This document shows positions 21,624 to 32,715 of a stretch of 64,000 nt of DNA, piece after piece. Below the pieces are notes generated by a model. It saw only the letters and a list, made by a program, of their open reading frames with translations. It did not search any database and was not told where the DNA came from. Source of the stretch: Sutcliffiella horikoshii (GTDB taxonomy: Bacteria; Bacillota; Bacilli; Bacillales; Bacillaceae_I); contig NZ_CP082918.1 of assembly GCF_019931755.1 (NCBI RefSeq), forward strand, positions 1,902,001 through 1,966,000, written 5' to 3'. How positions within the stretch are numbered: position 1 is the first letter of the stretch; each line of letters begins with the position of its first letter. The position numbers and the translations under genes are program-made.

Positions 21624-24600
21624 TTGCTTGACCAGATGTCTCAAGAAAAAAAAGATAGATTGCGGTTATTGCTTCAACAGCTTGAATTGACAAGTGATGA
21701 TATTTTTCCTTACTTTGCAGAAGCTGGAATTGAAAAACTCACAGTTGAAAAAACAACAAAACGATGGCACTTTCATTTTGTTTTGGAAAAAATCCTCCCA
21801 GCAAAAGTGTATATGCTCTTTTATGAAAAACTGACTAAAAGCTTTGCACACATCGCAAATGTATCCTTCACTGTAGCGGTTCAGAACCGTTCATTTGAAG
21901 ATTCCTATATTGCCGACTATTGGCCGATCTGCTTAAAGGAGTTACAAGGTGGTTCTCCACCGCTCATGATGCTGCTAAACGGGCAAACACCTTCCCTGCA
22001 GGGTAATAAGCTTATGCTTAAAGCAAGAAATGAAGCGGAAGCCATTGCTGTTAAGAAAAAGTTGAGTACAACCATTTGCTCTATTTATGAAGGTTTTGGC
22101 TTTCCTACCTTCATCTTAGACACAACCCTTTCTCATTCTGAGGAAGAATATCAGCAGTTTGTGGAACAAAAACAACAAGAGGATAAACAAAAAGCATTGG
22201 CTGCTGTAACAGAAATGCAGAAAAAAGAATCCTCTAAAGATGAAGGTTCCGTAAGTGGGCCGGTGATGATCGGTTATACCATTAAAGACGATGCAGAAAT
22301 TAAAACCTTGGCGGAAATCGTGGAAGAGGAAAGACGTGTTGCCGTTCAAGGCTATGTATTCGATGCGGAGACAAAAGAGCTGCGCAGTGGAAGAACATTA
22401 TTGACTTTTAAAATTACTGACTACACTAATTCCATCATGGTGAAGATGTTCTCCCGTGATAAAGAAGATGTACCTCTATTACAAGCAGTCAAAAAAGGTA
22501 TGTGGCTGAAAGTAAGAGGAAGCATCCAGAATGATACATTTGTACGTGACCTTGTCATGATGGCTAATGATATCAATGAATTTCATGGAAAAGAAGTGCT
22601 GGATACCGCACCAGAAGGGGAAAAAAGGGTGGAATTACACCTGCATACCCCGATGAGTACGATGGATGCCGTAAGTTCCATTTCCTCTTTAGTGGCGCAA
22701 GCGAAAAAATGGGGGCATGAAGCCATCGCAGTTACAGACCACGCTGTTGCCCAAGCATATCCGGAAGCATATGCAGCAGGTAAAAAGAACGGTGTGAAAA
22801 TTTTGTACGGGCTTGAAGTCAACCTTGTGGACGATGGTGTGCCAATTGCCTATAACCCTACACATCGAAACCTTGCAGAAGAAACCTACGTGGTGTTTGA
22901 CGTGGAAACTACAGGGTTGTCTGCTATGTATGATACGATAATCGAGCTTGCGGCAGTGAAGGTGAGGGGCGGCGAGATTATTGATAGATTTGAATCTTTT
23001 GCCAATCCGCACCACGCACTCTCTGCTACTACTATCAATTTGACAGGCATTACCGATGATATGGTACAGGACGCACCTGAAGTTGGAGATGTGTTGAAAC
23101 GATTTTCCGATTGGATGCAGGATGATATTTTAGTAGCACATAATGCAAGCTTTGATATGGGCTTTTTGAATATCGGTTTCCAGCGCATAGGGTTAGGAAA
23201 GGCAAAGAATCCTGTCATTGATACATTGGAATTGGGTCGTCTCCTATTTCCAACGTTAAAAAATCACCGTTTAAATACATTATGTAAGAAGTTTGATATT
23301 GAATTAACACAGCATCACCGTGCAATATATGATGCAGAGGCAACAGGTTATTTACTGGTAAAGATGCTAAAAGATGCATTGGAAAAAGGGATAACATTTC
23401 ATGACGAATTAAATGAGCATTCCGGTACAACGGATGCTTATAAACGGGCGAGACCTTCTCATGTCACACTGCTAGCCGTTAATGAAATAGGTTTGAAAAA
23501 CATCTTTAAAATAGTTTCCATTTCACATATGAATTACTTCTTCCGTGTTCCCCGTATCCCAAGATCACAGTTGCAAAAGCTGCGTGAAGGCATAATTGTC
23601 GGGACAGCTTGTGACAAGGGCGAAGTTTTTGAGGGTATGATGCAAAAATCCCCAGATGAAGTGGAAGGGATTGCCGAATTCTATGACTATATCGAGGTTC
23701 AGCCACCAAGCAACTATGCACATTTGTTGGAGCTGGAATTAGTCCGAGATGAAAAAGCGCTAAAAGAGATTATCACCAACATTGTCAAACTTGGTGAAAA
23801 ACTTGAAAAACCTGTGGTGGCAACAGGTAATGTACATTATTTAAAAGAAACTGATAAAATTCACCGAGAGATTTTGGTTCGTTCTCAATCAGGTGCCAAT
23901 CCGTTGAACAGGCATCAATTGCCGGATGTTCACTTTAAAACAACAGATGAAATGCTTGCGGCCTTCTCTTTCCTTGGAGAAGAAAAAGCAAAAGAAATCG
24001 TTGTATCCAACACCCAAAAGGTTGCAGGAATGATTGAAGAAATCAAACCAATCAAAGATGACCTTTATACTCCGAAAATCGAAGGTGCAGATGAAGAAAT
24101 CCGGGAGATGAGTTATTCCAGGGCAAGAAGCATCTACGGCGACGACCTACCAGAGATTGTTGAGAAGCGGATTGAAAAGGAATTAAAAAGTATTATCGGT
24201 CACGGCTTTGCAGTTATCTACTTGATTTCCCAAAAGCTTGTGAAAAAGTCATTGGATGATGGATACCTCGTAGGTTCACGTGGTTCTGTTGGATCGTCCT
24301 TTGTGGCAACCATGACAGAAATCACTGAGGTAAACCCATTGCCTCCTCACTATGTGTGCCCAAGTTGTAAAAAATCAGAGTTCTTTGATGACGGATCAGT
24401 AGGCTCTGGATTTGACCTGCCAGACAAAGATTGCCCGGATTGCGGCGAGGCATTCACGAAGGACGGCCATGATATCCCATTCGAAACTTTCCTTGGTTTT
24501 AAAGGGGATAAGGTACCAGATATCGATTTGAACTTCTCAGGTGAATATCAGCCGAGAGCCCACAACTATACAAAGGTGCTGTTTGGAGAAGATTATGTAT

Positions 24601-25937
24601 TCAGGGCGGGAACCATTGGTACAGTTGCTGACAAAACCGCTTATGGTTATGTAAAAGGATATGCAAATGACCGCAATTTAATATTGCGTGGAGCTGAAGT
24701 GGACAGACTTTCAGCAGGATGTACAGGGGTAAGAAGATCGACTGGACAGCATCCAGGCGGAATTATCGTTGTTCCGGATTATATGGATATTTTTGATTTC
24801 TCCCCGATCCAGTATCCAGCAGATGATCAGTCATCAGAATGGAAAACGACACATTTTGACTTCCATTCTATTCACGATAACTTGCTTAAGCTTGATATCC
24901 TTGGACACGATGACCCGACCGTAATCAGGATGCTTCAGGACCTTAGTGGGATTGACCCAAAGACCATTCCTACAGATGATCCGTATGTGATGAAGATCTT
25001 CAGCGGAACGGAATCGCTTGGCGTTACAGAAGAACAAATCATGTGTAAAACAGGAACTCTCGGGATTCCTGAGTTTGGTACTAGGTTTGTTAGACAGATG
25101 CTTGAAGATACAAAACCGTCGACATTCTCTGAATTAGTGCAAATATCCGGATTATCTCATGGTACCGATGTTTGGCTTGGCAATGCACAAGAGCTTATCC
25201 ACAATAAGACTTGTACATTAAGTGAAGTTATCGGTTGCCGTGATGACATCATGGTATATCTAATCTATAAAGGACTTGACCCTTCCATGGCCTTTAAGAT
25301 CATGGAATCGGTTCGTAAAGGAAAAGGTCTATCCGATGAGTTTAAAGAGGAAATGATCAAAAACGATGTGCCGGCATGGTATATCGACTCCTGTTTGAAA
25401 ATAAAATACATGTTCCCGAAAGCCCATGCAGCAGCATATGTGCTTATGGCAGTTCGTATTGCATATTTCAAAGTGCACTTCCCATTAATGTACTATGCAG
25501 CGTATTTTACCGTTCGCGCCGATGACTTTGATATCGATACAATGGTTAAAGGTTCTGCAGCCATCCGTAAAGTTGTAGAAGAAATCAATGCAAAAGGCTT
25601 GGAAGCCTCACCAAAAGAAAAATCCTTACTTACAGTAATGGAACTTGCATTAGAAATGAGTGAACGAGGGTTCTCTTTCAAAAAGGTGGACTTATACAAA
25701 TCCAGCGCAACTGATTTCTTAATCGAAGGCGATTCCCTGATTCCGCCATTCAATTCCATTCCGGGACTTGGAACAAACGCAGCGATCAACATCGTGAACT
25801 CAAGAGCCGATGGAGAGTTCTTGTCCAAAGAAGACTTACAACAAAGAGGCAGAATCTCCAAAACAATCTTGGAATACCTCGACAACCACGGCTGCCTAAC
25901 AGGCCTGCCAGACCAAAACCAACTATCACTATTCTAA
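21624..25937 (+). CDS. polC: DNA polymerase III alpha subunit, Gram-positive PolC type
   Basis: Replicative polymerase. Order: N-terminal domain, OB fold (~230-330), PHP domain beginning '[15 protein letters not shown]', inserted DEDDh proofreading exonuclease ('[21 protein letters not shown]'), a zinc-type cysteine cluster ('CPSCKKSEF...CPDCGEAF'), the polymerase core with '[15 protein letters not shown]', and a C-terminal region. TTG 21624 is chosen since AAAGGGGA lies eight bases upstream and it gives 1437 residues. ATG 21600 overlaps that site, and ATG 21636 is an alternative. The last 41 codons are 90 % A/C-ending (37 counted). Confidence 0.96.
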   Translation: MLDQMSQEKKDRLRLLLQQLELTSDDIFPYFAEAGIEKLTVEKTTKRWHFHFVLEKILPAKVYMLFYEKLTKSFAHIANVSFTVAVQNRSFEDSYIADYWPICLKELQGGSPPLMMLLNGQTPSLQGNKLMLKARNEAEAIAVKKKLSTTICSIYEGFGFPTFILDTTLSHSEEEYQQFVEQKQQEDKQKALAAVTEMQKKESSKDEGSVSGPVMIGYTIKDDAEIKTLAEIVEEERRVAVQGYVFDAETKELRSGRTLLTFKITDYTNSIMVKMFSRDKEDVPLLQAVKKGMWLKVRGSIQNDTFVRDLVMMANDINEFHGKEVLDTAPEGEKRVELHLHTPMSTMDAVSSISSLVAQAKKWGHEAIAVTDHAVAQAYPEAYAAGKKNGVKILYGLEVNLVDDGVPIAYNPTHRNLAEETYVVFDVETTGLSAMYDTIIELAAVKVRGGEIIDRFESFANPHHALSATTINLTGITDDMVQDAPEVGDVLKRFSDWMQDDILVAHNASFDMGFLNIGFQRIGLGKAKNPVIDTLELGRLLFPTLKNHRLNTLCKKFDIELTQHHRAIYDAEATGYLLVKMLKDALEKGITFHDELNEHSGTTDAYKRARPSHVTLLAVNEIGLKNIFKIVSISHMNYFFRVPRIPRSQLQKLREGIIVGTACDKGEVFEGMMQKSPDEVEGIAEFYDYIEVQPPSNYAHLLELELVRDEKALKEIITNIVKLGEKLEKPVVATGNVHYLKETDKIHREILVRSQSGANPLNRHQLPDVHFKTTDEMLAAFSFLGEEKAKEIVVSNTQKVAGMIEEIKPIKDDLYTPKIEGADEEIREMSYSRARSIYGDDLPEIVEKRIEKELKSIIGHGFAVIYLISQKLVKKSLDDGYLVGSRGSVGSSFVATMTEITEVNPLPPHYVCPSCKKSEFFDDGSVGSGFDLPDKDCPDCGEAFTKDGHDIPFETFLGFKGDKVPDIDLNFSGEYQPRAHNYTKVLFGEDYVFRAGTIGTVADKTAYGYVKGYANDRNLILRGAEVDRLSAGCTGVRRSTGQHPGGIIVVPDYMDIFDFSPIQYPADDQSSEWKTTHFDFHSIHDNLLKLDILGHDDPTVIRMLQDLSGIDPKTIPTDDPYVMKIFSGTESLGVTEEQIMCKTGTLGIPEFGTRFVRQMLEDTKPSTFSELVQISGLSHGTDVWLGNAQELIHNKTCTLSEVIGCRDDIMVYLIYKGLDPSMAFKIMESVRKGKGLSDEFKEEMIKNDVPAWYIDSCLKIKYMFPKAHAAAYVLMAVRIAYFKVHFPLMYYAAYFTVRADDFDIDTMVKGSAAIRKVVEEINAKGLEASPKEKSLLTVMELALEMSERGFSFKKVDLYKSSATDFLIEGDSLIPPFNSIPGLGTNAAINIVNSRADGEFLSKEDLQQRGRISKTILEYLDNHGCLTGLPDQNQLSLF

Positions 25938-25970
25938 TGTTTATGGGACACGACTGGTTTATTCAATCCA

Positions 25971-26100
25971 CCCTGTTGACTGAAGTGGAAGATGTGAGAC
26001 TCCTGAGGGAGATAGCGGTAGCTTGAGACCCCGCAGCGCAGCGAGGAGGCTCAAGCACCGCCCCTAGGAAAGCGAACATCTGCAACGAAAGGAAACAGGG
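25971..26100. repeat. Intergenic palindromic repeat R4 (polC-rimP)
   Basis: 130 bp of the R3 subfamily. Ends CCCTGTTGACT and AGGAAACAGGG pair except at one or two positions. It begins 33 bases after the polC stop. Confidence 0.9.
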
Positions 26101-26150
26101 AGTATTTCTGGATCTAAAAAGCCGTGAACCCCTGAAAACACTAGAAAGAT

Positions 26151-26179
26151 TTGCATATTTCATACGGATATGATATATT
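26151..26179 (+). promoter_or_regulatory. Sigma-A promoter for the rimP-nusA-infB operon
   Basis: TTGCAT (26151-26156), 17 bp spacer, TATATT (26174-26179). It gives a leader of about 230 nt before rimP containing two hairpins. Confidence 0.8.
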
Positions 26180-26213
26180 TACATTGGAAATGCTATATAC
26201 AGGTAATTAGCAG

Positions 26214-26233
26214 AGAGTGGGGAAACCCACTCT
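26214..26233 (+). ncRNA. Leader hairpin with GAAA tetraloop upstream of rimP
   Basis: Perfect 8 bp stem AGAGTGGG/CCCACTCT closed by GAAA, starting near +28 of the predicted transcript. No strong T-run follows. Likely a structured element of the operon leader. Confidence 0.6.
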
Positions 26234-26344
26234 TTCGTATTGTATTCCCATTTTTTCTGGCAACCTTGTTTTTTCATGACAATGAGAAAAAAGGGAACGT
26301 TAGATTTTCGTATCAGCTTTACATAAGCTTGCTTGTTTATGATT

Positions 26345-26371
26345 CCCTGCTTATTGGCAGGGTCTTTTGTT
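26345..26371 (+). promoter_or_regulatory. Weak terminator-like attenuator in the rimP-nusA leader
   Basis: Stem CCCTGC/GCAGGG with a six-base loop followed by an interrupted U-tract TCTTTTGTT. Weak-U intrinsic terminators are the kind made efficient by NusA. Since nusA is the second gene of this operon, feedback attenuation is plausible, but it is not shown by sequence alone. Confidence 0.55.
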
Positions 26372-26415
26372 CAGATTTTAAACACATCGTCTCGCGCTTG
26401 CGAAGGAGGAAAATG

Positions 26416-26886
26416 ATGAGCAAAAATGTTACAGAAACGGTGGAAGAACTAGCTCTTCCAATCGTAAAAGAAATGAATGTAGAATTAGTGGATATTGAAT
26501 ATGTAAAAGAAGGGTCCTCTTGGTTTTTACGTGTATTCGTCGATAAAGAAGGCGGTATCGACATCGAGGATTGCGGGACAGTAAGTGAAAAGTTAAGTGA
26601 AAAGCTTGATGAACTAGATCCGATTCCTCATAACTATTTCCTGGAAGTTTCCTCTCCTGGTGCTGAGCGCCCTCTAAAGAAGAAGGAAGACATCGAGAAA
26701 TCGGTCGGTAAATATGTCAACATTAAAACGTATGAACCTATCGACGGCTTGAAGTCCTTTGAAGGTGATCTTCTGGATTTCGATGGAGAAACAATCAAAC
26801 TCTCCATGACTATAAAAACACGTAAAAAGGAAGTTTCCATTCCATATCCAAAAGTAGCGAAAGCACGTTTGGCTGTCAGGTTCTAA
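26416..26886 (+). CDS. rimP: Ribosome maturation factor RimP (YlxS)
   Basis: 156 residues; helps 30S assembly. It has '[28 protein letters not shown]' and '[13 protein letters not shown]'. ATG 26416 is preferred over the adjacent ATG 26413 because AGGAGG lies six bases upstream. The open frame runs back to 26170, but that part is leader with promoter and hairpins. Confidence 0.95.
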   Translation: MSKNVTETVEELALPIVKEMNVELVDIEYVKEGSSWFLRVFVDKEGGIDIEDCGTVSEKLSEKLDELDPIPHNYFLEVSSPGAERPLKKKEDIEKSVGKYVNIKTYEPIDGLKSFEGDLLDFDGETIKLSMTIKTRKKEVSIPYPKVAKARLAVRF

Positions 26887-26972
26887 AACGAACCAGACAA
26901 ATCAATTACACTTTGTTTAAGTAATTGGTAAAAAATTATGAATCATAGGTATTTTAAGGGGGACATGGTTGT

Positions 26973-28097
26973 ATGAGCAGCGAGTTATTTGATGCTTTAA
27001 CCCTGATGGAAAAGGAAAAGGGCATTAGCAAAGATGTAATTATTGAAGCGATAGAGGCTGCACTTATATCTGCTTACAAAAGAAACTTTAATCAAGCACA
27101 AAATGTACGAGTGGATATGAACCTGGAAACAGGTACAATGCGTGTATTTGCAAGAAAAGACGTAGTAGACGAGGTATTTGATTCCCGTCTGGAAATCTCC
27201 ATTCAGGAAGCACGTCAAATCGATCCGAACTATCAAGAAAATGATGTGGTTGAGATTGAAGTCACACCAAAGGACTTCGGTCGTATTGCAGCGCAAACAG
27301 CAAAACAAGTAGTAACTCAGAGAGTAAGAGAAGCAGAACGAGGAGTCATCTACTCTGAATATATCGAACGTGAAGAAGATATTATGACAGGGATCGTTCA
27401 ACGTTTAGACTCTAAATTCATTTATGTGAGCCTTGGTAAAATTGAGGCATTGTTGCCAGTTAATGAGCAAATGCCTAATGAACATTACAAGCCTCATGAT
27501 AGAATTAAAGTGTTCCTTACAAAAGTGGAAAAAACCACAAAAGGCCCACAAATTTTTGTTTCGCGTTCTCATCCAGGACTTTTAAAGCGCCTTTTTGAAC
27601 TTGAAGTTCCAGAAATTTATGATGGCACCGTTGAAATTAAGTCCGTTGCGCGTGAAGCTGGAGACCGTTCAAAGATTTCCGTTCACTGTGACAATCCTGA
27701 AGTAGATCCGGTAGGAGCTTGTGTTGGACCAAAAGGCCAAAGGGTGCAAGCAATTGTTAATGAATTAAAAGGAGAGAAAATTGACATCGTTCGATGGTCA
27801 AAAGATCCTGTTGAGTTCGTTGCAAATGCATTAAGTCCTTCTAAAGTACTGGAAGTTCAAGTTAATGAAGAAGAAAAGGCAACAACAGTCATCGTACCTG
27901 ATTATCAACTTTCTTTAGCAATTGGTAAACGTGGACAAAATGCGAGACTAGCTGCTAAGTTAACAGGTTGGAAAATTGACATCAAGAGTGAATCTGAAGC
28001 AGAAGAACTAGGGATTTACCCAAGTCTTTCTCTATCCAAAAACGATACAGAAGATTTGGATGATGAATTCTACGATGACGACAATTTTGAAGACTGA
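26973..28097 (+). CDS. nusA: Transcription termination/antitermination factor NusA
   Basis: 374 residues in the short Firmicutes form: N-terminal RNAP-binding domain, S1 domain (~135-200), and two KH domains ('[15 protein letters not shown]' and '[15 protein letters not shown]'). An acidic C-terminal tail replaces the AR repeats of enterobacteria. It promotes pausing and intrinsic termination. A/C-ending codons in its first 49 codons number 24, a background value used for comparison. Confidence 0.97.
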   Translation: MSSELFDALTLMEKEKGISKDVIIEAIEAALISAYKRNFNQAQNVRVDMNLETGTMRVFARKDVVDEVFDSRLEISIQEARQIDPNYQENDVVEIEVTPKDFGRIAAQTAKQVVTQRVREAERGVIYSEYIEREEDIMTGIVQRLDSKFIYVSLGKIEALLPVNEQMPNEHYKPHDRIKVFLTKVEKTTKGPQIFVSRSHPGLLKRLFELEVPEIYDGTVEIKSVAREAGDRSKISVHCDNPEVDPVGACVGPKGQRVQAIVNELKGEKIDIVRWSKDPVEFVANALSPSKVLEVQVNEEEKATTVIVPDYQLSLAIGKRGQNARLAAKLTGWKIDIKSESEAEELGIYPSLSLSKNDTEDLDDEFYDDDNFED

Positions 28098-28119
28098 TTT
28101 TTAAAAGAAGGTGAATCAG

Positions 28120-28407
28120 GTGAACAATCGCAAAAAGGTCCCAATGCGCAAATGTGTGGCAAGTCAAGAACTGAAGCCGAAAAAGGAATTGATTCGTATC
28201 GTCCGTTCTAAAGAAGGCGAAGTTTCGATTGACCCTACAGGGAAAAAGTCAGGACGAGGGGCATATCTTGCAAGTAACAAGGAGAGCATCCTCCTTGCAA
28301 AAAAGAAAAACATCTTAGCCCGTCACCTGGAAGTAGCGATTGATGATTCATTGTATGATGAATTACTTCAGCTGGTAGAAACGGAGAATAACTCAACACA
28401 TGAATAA
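28120..28407 (+). CDS. rnpM: YlxR/RnpM family RNA-binding protein
   Basis: 95 residues from GTG 28120, basic, with '[24 protein letters not shown]' and '[12 protein letters not shown]' typical of the YlxR fold. In B. subtilis this protein has been described as an RNase P modulator. GTG 28120 sits about eight bases from AAGAAGGTG; GTG 28111 is part of that site. It overlaps ylxQ by eight bases. Confidence 0.9.
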   Translation: MNNRKKVPMRKCVASQELKPKKELIRIVRSKEGEVSIDPTGKKSGRGAYLASNKESILLAKKKNILARHLEVAIDDSLYDELLQLVETENNSTHE

Positions 28408-28699
28408 TCAATGGCTATCCATTGTCGGTCTTGCTACAAGAGCAAGAAAGACCATAACAGGGGAAGAACTTGTCATTAAAGAAGTGAGAGCAGGAAAGGC
28501 GAAGTTGGTGCTATTGGCAAGCGACGCTTCTGCTAACACGATGAAAAAATTACAAGATAAATGTACGTACTATAACGTGCCGATCAGAACGGTTGACGAT
28601 CGGTATGAGTTAGGTCGAGCGATAGGAAAAGATGCGAGAGTTTCGGTCGCCATTCTTGATGAAGGGTTCGCCAAAAAACTACTCACCATGCTCGATTAA
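28400..28699 (+). CDS. ylxQ: YlxQ, L7Ae-family RNA-binding protein
   Basis: 99 residues with the L7Ae/L30e/S12e fold signature ('[35 protein letters not shown]'). L7Ae proteins bind kink-turn RNA; this paralogue's exact target is not certain. It starts within the end of rnpM and lies 17 bases before infB. Confidence 0.92.
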   Translation: MNNQWLSIVGLATRARKTITGEELVIKEVRAGKAKLVLLASDASANTMKKLQDKCTYYNVPIRTVDDRYELGRAIGKDARVSVAILDEGFAKKLLTMLD

Positions 28700-28716
28700 T
28701 CTTTGGGGGTGAATGT

Positions 28717-30873
28717 ATGACGAAATTACGCGTGTACGAATACGCAAAGCAAAAGAACGTATCAAGTAAAGATGTCATTACAAAACTAAAAGAAATGAAT
28801 ATTGAGGTATCAAACCATATGGCAACATTAGACGACGACACGATCCAAAAATTGAACGGCACAAATAAAACAGAAGCACCAAAGAAAGCAGCGCCACAAA
28901 ACACTGCTTCTGCACCTAAGAAACAAAATAATAATCAATCTCAAGGTGGCGGCCAAGGCGGAAAAGGTAAAAACACTTCTTCACCTAAAAAGCCATTTAA
29001 TAATAACAACAGCAATAACAATCATTCCTCTAAAGGGAAAAAGAAACAAAACAATAAACAAAACCAAAACCGCGGACAACAACAAGCTCCGCCACAACCT
29101 GTGAAGAAAAAAGAAACTCCTTCTAAAATCACATTCACTGGTTCCCTGACAGTTGGTGAATTGGCAAACAAGCTAAACAAAGAGCCTTCTGAAATCATCA
29201 AAAAGCTCTTGATGCTTGGTGTCATGGCGACTATCAACCAGGATCTTGATAAAGATTCCATCGAGTTGATCGCTGGCGAGTACAACGTGGAAGTGGAAGA
29301 GGAAATTATCTTCGAAGTAACCGATTTTGAAGGATACGATTCCGAAGATACAGAAGAAGTAATGGAAGAGCGTCCACCAGTTGTTACAATCATGGGTCAC
29401 GTTGACCACGGTAAAACAACACTTCTTGACTCTATCCGTAACACAAAGGTTACTGCAGGTGAAGCTGGTGGTATCACACAGCATATCGGTGCGTACCAAG
29501 TAGAAGTGGATCAAGGCAAGAAAATCACTTTTCTTGATACTCCTGGACATGCTGCGTTTACAACGATGCGTTCCCGCGGAGCACAAGTTACAGACATTAC
29601 CATTCTTGTTGTTGCAGCAGATGACGGTGTTATGCCTCAAACAGTGGAAGCAATCAACCATGCCAAAGCTGCAGAAGTACCAATCATTGTTGCGGTAAAC
29701 AAAATGGATAAAGAAGGTGCCAATCCTGACCGTGTTATGCAAGAATTAACAGAACACGGATTAGTGTCAGAAGCTTGGGGTGGAGATACTATCTTTGTAC
29801 CAATTTCTGCAATCAATGGAGAAGGCATCGATACACTTCTTGAAATGATCCTACTTGTATCTGAAGTGGAAGAATACAAAGCGAACTCTAAACGTGCGGC
29901 ATCAGGTACGGTTATTGAGGCCCAGCTTGATAAAGGCAGAGGTTCCGTTGCGACCCTTCTGGTACAAAAAGGGACGCTTCGTGTTGGAGACCCAATCGTA
30001 GTTGGTAACACATTCGGTCGTGTTCGTGCAATGGTCAACGATCTTGGACGCCGCGTGAAAGAAGCTGGTCCATCCACACCAGTTGAAATAACTGGTCTAA
30101 ATGAAGTGCCACAAGCTGGAGACAACTTCATGGTATTCTCTGATGAGAAAACGGCTCGTAACGTCGGAGAAGCCCGTGCTCAAAAGCAACTTCAAGAACA
30201 ACGCAGTGAAAAAACACGTGTAACGCTTGATGACTTGTTCGAACAAATCAAGCAGGGTGAAATGAAAGAAATCAACCTTATTGTGAAAGCAGACGTTCAA
30301 GGTTCTGTAGAAGCGATGGCTGCTTCCCTTCAGAAAATTGATGTTGAAGGCGCGAAAGTGAAAATCATTCACACTGGCGTTGGGGCTATCACAGAATCTG
30401 ATATTATCCTTGCTTCTGCATCCAATGCGATTGTTATTGGTTTCAACGTTCGCCCAGATGCTGGTGCGAAACGTACAGCAGATGTTGAAAATGTTGATAT
30501 TCGCCTTCACCGTATCATCTATAAAGCGATTGAAGAAATTGAAGCGGCAATGAAAGGTATGCTTGACCCTGAATTTGAAGAAAAAGTAATCGGTCAAGTA
30601 GAAGTTCGCCAGACATTCAAAGTTTCTAAAGTTGGTACCATTGCAGGTGCATACGTAACAGAAGGGAAAATCACTCGTGATTCCAGCATTCGTCTAATTC
30701 GTGACGGAATCGTTATTTTTGAAGGAGAACTTGATACACTCAAGCGTTTCAAAGATGATGTAAAAGAAGTGGCGACAAACTACGAATGTGGTGTAACAAT
30801 CAAGAACTTTAACGATATTAAAGAAGGCGACATCATCGAAGCTTACGTAATGCAAGAAATCGAAAGAAAATGA
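28717..30873 (+). CDS. infB: Translation initiation factor IF-2
   Basis: 718 residues. An N-terminal IF2N domain (~1-50), then a low-complexity linker rich in Asn, Gln and Lys (~50-135), a second IF2N, the GTPase domain with G227-HVDHGKT, 'DTPGH' and 'NKMD', and the C-terminal fMet-tRNA binding domains. It positions initiator tRNA. It overlaps ylxP by four bases. The Asn/Gln-rich linker differs in composition from its surroundings but is usual for IF-2. Confidence 0.98.
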   Translation: MTKLRVYEYAKQKNVSSKDVITKLKEMNIEVSNHMATLDDDTIQKLNGTNKTEAPKKAAPQNTASAPKKQNNNQSQGGGQGGKGKNTSSPKKPFNNNNSNNNHSSKGKKKQNNKQNQNRGQQQAPPQPVKKKETPSKITFTGSLTVGELANKLNKEPSEIIKKLLMLGVMATINQDLDKDSIELIAGEYNVEVEEEIIFEVTDFEGYDSEDTEEVMEERPPVVTIMGHVDHGKTTLLDSIRNTKVTAGEAGGITQHIGAYQVEVDQGKKITFLDTPGHAAFTTMRSRGAQVTDITILVVAADDGVMPQTVEAINHAKAAEVPIIVAVNKMDKEGANPDRVMQELTEHGLVSEAWGGDTIFVPISAINGEGIDTLLEMILLVSEVEEYKANSKRAASGTVIEAQLDKGRGSVATLLVQKGTLRVGDPIVVGNTFGRVRAMVNDLGRRVKEAGPSTPVEITGLNEVPQAGDNFMVFSDEKTARNVGEARAQKQLQEQRSEKTRVTLDDLFEQIKQGEMKEINLIVKADVQGSVEAMAASLQKIDVEGAKVKIIHTGVGAITESDIILASASNAIVIGFNVRPDAGAKRTADVENVDIRLHRIIYKAIEEIEAAMKGMLDPEFEEKVIGQVEVRQTFKVSKVGTIAGAYVTEGKITRDSSIRLIRDGIVIFEGELDTLKRFKDDVKEVATNYECGVTIKNFNDIKEGDIIEAYVMQEIERK

Positions 30874-31148
30874 TCGGATATTTAGAGTGTGACTGTATGA
30901 TCTATGATGCTCAATCTTTGAAGGAAAAAAGGGCAGTTCTTCAGCGCGTTATTACAAGGCTGAAACAGAGGTTCAATATTTCCATCTCAGAGATTGATCA
31001 TCAAGACGTATGGCAACGGACGAAGATTGGAATTGTATCCATCTCTTCATCCAAATCCATCACCGAGAAAGAATTGCAAAAAGTGCTCGACTATCTGGAT
31101 TCCTTTCCAGAGATAGAGCGGGCAGAAACTTCGCTTGATTGGCTTTAA
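30870..31148 (+). CDS. ylxP: YlxP, DUF503 family protein
   Basis: 92 residues with '[28 protein letters not shown]', the DUF503 signature. It is always between infB and rbfA in Bacilli, so a role around ribosome maturation is inferred; no enzymatic motif is visible. Start overlaps the infB stop (ATGA). Confidence 0.88.
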   Translation: MIGYLECDCMIYDAQSLKEKRAVLQRVITRLKQRFNISISEIDHQDVWQRTKIGIVSISSSKSITEKELQKVLDYLDSFPEIERAETSLDWL

Positions 31149-31161
31149 AGGGGTGAAAGGT

Positions 31162-31527
31162 ATGACACTCAGATCAAACAGAGTTGGAGAGCAAATGAAA
31201 AAAGAGCTTTCCGATATCATTGGTCGTAAAATCAAAGACCCTCGTGTAGGCTTTGTAACAGTAACGGATGTACAGGTTACTGGAGATCTTCAACAAGCCA
31301 AGGTTTTCATCTCTGTGCTTGGAGACGATGAGAAAAGACAAGACACTTTGATTGGTTTGGCAAAAGCTAAAGGCTTCATCCGCAGTGAAATTGGACGAAG
31401 AATTCGCTTAAGAAAAACTCCAGAGCTTTTCTTTGAATTTGACGAATCCATCGCTTACGGTAATCACATCGAGAGCCTGATTCATGAATTGAATAAAAAA
31501 GACTCTGATTCTGATGATGAAGAGTAA
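31162..31527 (+). CDS. rbfA: Ribosome-binding factor A
   Basis: 121 residues, KH-like fold, needed for 16S 5' end maturation and cold growth. Begins '[35 protein letters not shown]'. ATG 31162 follows AAAGGGGTGAAAGG; the upstream extension to 31135 overlaps ylxP and lacks a site. Confidence 0.95.
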   Translation: MTLRSNRVGEQMKKELSDIIGRKIKDPRVGFVTVTDVQVTGDLQQAKVFISVLGDDEKRQDTLIGLAKAKGFIRSEIGRRIRLRKTPELFFEFDESIAYGNHIESLIHELNKKDSDSDDEE

Positions 31528-31530
31528 AAG

Positions 31531-31566
31531 AAAAGGATAGGCAGCACTTGTCTATCCTTTTTGTTG
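31531..31566 (+). terminator. Rho-independent terminator after rbfA
   Basis: AAAAGGATAG...CTATCCTTTTTGTT. Separates rbfA from R5 and truB. Confidence 0.85.
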
Positions 31567-31591
31567 ACTCTAATGATTGCTCGCATTAACT

Positions 31592-31721
31592 CCCTGTTGA
31601 TTTGCGTTCCAGGCGTTCGCTTTCCGCGGGACGATGCTTGAGCCTCCTCACTTCGTTGCGGGGTCTCAACCAACCGTTACCCCCCGCAGGAGTCTCACAC
31701 CTTGCACTCCAATCTACAGGG
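31592..31721. repeat. Intergenic palindromic repeat R5, inverted copy (rbfA-truB)
   Basis: 130 bp. Its reverse complement aligns along its length with R3 and R4, so it lies in the opposite orientation to R1-R4. Arms CCCTGTTGATT and AATCTACAGGG pair at 10 of 11 positions. Follows the rbfA terminator and ends 33 bases before truB. Confidence 0.9.
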
Positions 31722-31754
31722 GAATACTTATTAATAATGAAAGGGGTGGCCTAA

Positions 31755-32666
31755 ATGGATGGCATTCTTATTTTAAACAAACCAAAAGGCTTCACTTCAC
31801 ATGACTGCGTATTTAAAGTGAGAAAAATACTAAAAACAAAAAAAGTCGGCCACACCGGGACACTAGATCCAGAAGTAACCGGAGTCCTTCCTATCTGCAT
31901 CGGCAGAGCTACAAAAGTCGTAGAATTCCTCACAGCAGAACAAAAAACATACGTGGCTGAAGTCACCATCGGCACCGCAACCACGACAGAAGATCAAACA
32001 GGGGAAGTAGTAGAAGAAAAACGGGTGGACAACCCCATAGCAAAAGAAAAAATACTTTCCGTCCTTCAAGAGCTTACAGGAGAAATTGACCAAACGCCGC
32101 CAATGTACTCCGCTGTTAAAATTAAAGGGAAAAAGCTTTATGAATACGCAAGAGAAGGGAAGGTAATCGACAGACCTTCAAGAAAAGTGACCATCCATGA
32201 TATTTTCCTAACAAGTGATATTACATATGAAGAACAAAAAGGCCAAGTCAAATTTTCCTTTCAAGTAAACTGCAGTAAAGGTACATATGTAAGAACCCTT
32301 GCTGTACAAATAGGCGAATTGCTTGGTTATCCTGCCCACATGTCCTATTTGACCAGAATTTCCTCTGGAGACTTTACCATCGATCAAGCAATCACTTTAG
32401 AACAATTAAGTGAGCTTGCAGAACAAGGCGGGGTCGAAGAGAAACTATTGCCGATGGAAAAAGCACTAAGTTCATTGCCTAAGTTGGAGATTAGTGATAA
32501 AGTAGCAGAGAAAGTGTATAATGGTGCGGTTTTGCCGTACCCGGAAAATATTGAAGAATCTATTGAATACTTTAGTGTATTCCATAATGATAAATGCTTG
32601 GCCATCTATATGAAACATCCATCAAAGCCAGGCCTCATGAAACCAAAGAAAGTTTTTCATGAATAA
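31755..32666 (+). CDS. truB: tRNA pseudouridine-55 synthase TruB
   Basis: 303 residues. It has 'GILILNKPKGFTSHD', the catalytic Asp in 'GHTGTLDPEVTGVLP', and a C-terminal PUA-like end. It modifies U55 of the T loop of tRNAs. Of its first 50 codons 37 end in A or C, but only 22 of the last 50. ATG 31755 follows AAAGGGGTGGCCTAA. Confidence 0.96.
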   Translation: MDGILILNKPKGFTSHDCVFKVRKILKTKKVGHTGTLDPEVTGVLPICIGRATKVVEFLTAEQKTYVAEVTIGTATTTEDQTGEVVEEKRVDNPIAKEKILSVLQELTGEIDQTPPMYSAVKIKGKKLYEYAREGKVIDRPSRKVTIHDIFLTSDITYEEQKGQVKFSFQVNCSKGTYVRTLAVQIGELLGYPAHMSYLTRISSGDFTIDQAITLEQLSELAEQGGVEEKLLPMEKALSSLPKLEISDKVAEKVYNGAVLPYPENIEESIEYFSVFHNDKCLAIYMKHPSKPGLMKPKKVFHE

Positions 32667-32715
32667 TTGGTGTGTGAAGGACCTGCATGATTAATTAAGA
32701 TTTAGGTGATAAATG

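Noticed and set aside
26170..26415. N-terminal extension of RimP (82 codons)
   Set aside because: Contains the promoter -10, two hairpins and no ribosome site, while AAGGAGGA directly precedes ATG 26416.
28860..29110. Asn/Gln/Lys-rich segment of infB as foreign insertion
   Set aside because: A low-complexity linker after the first IF2N domain is normal in Bacillus IF-2.
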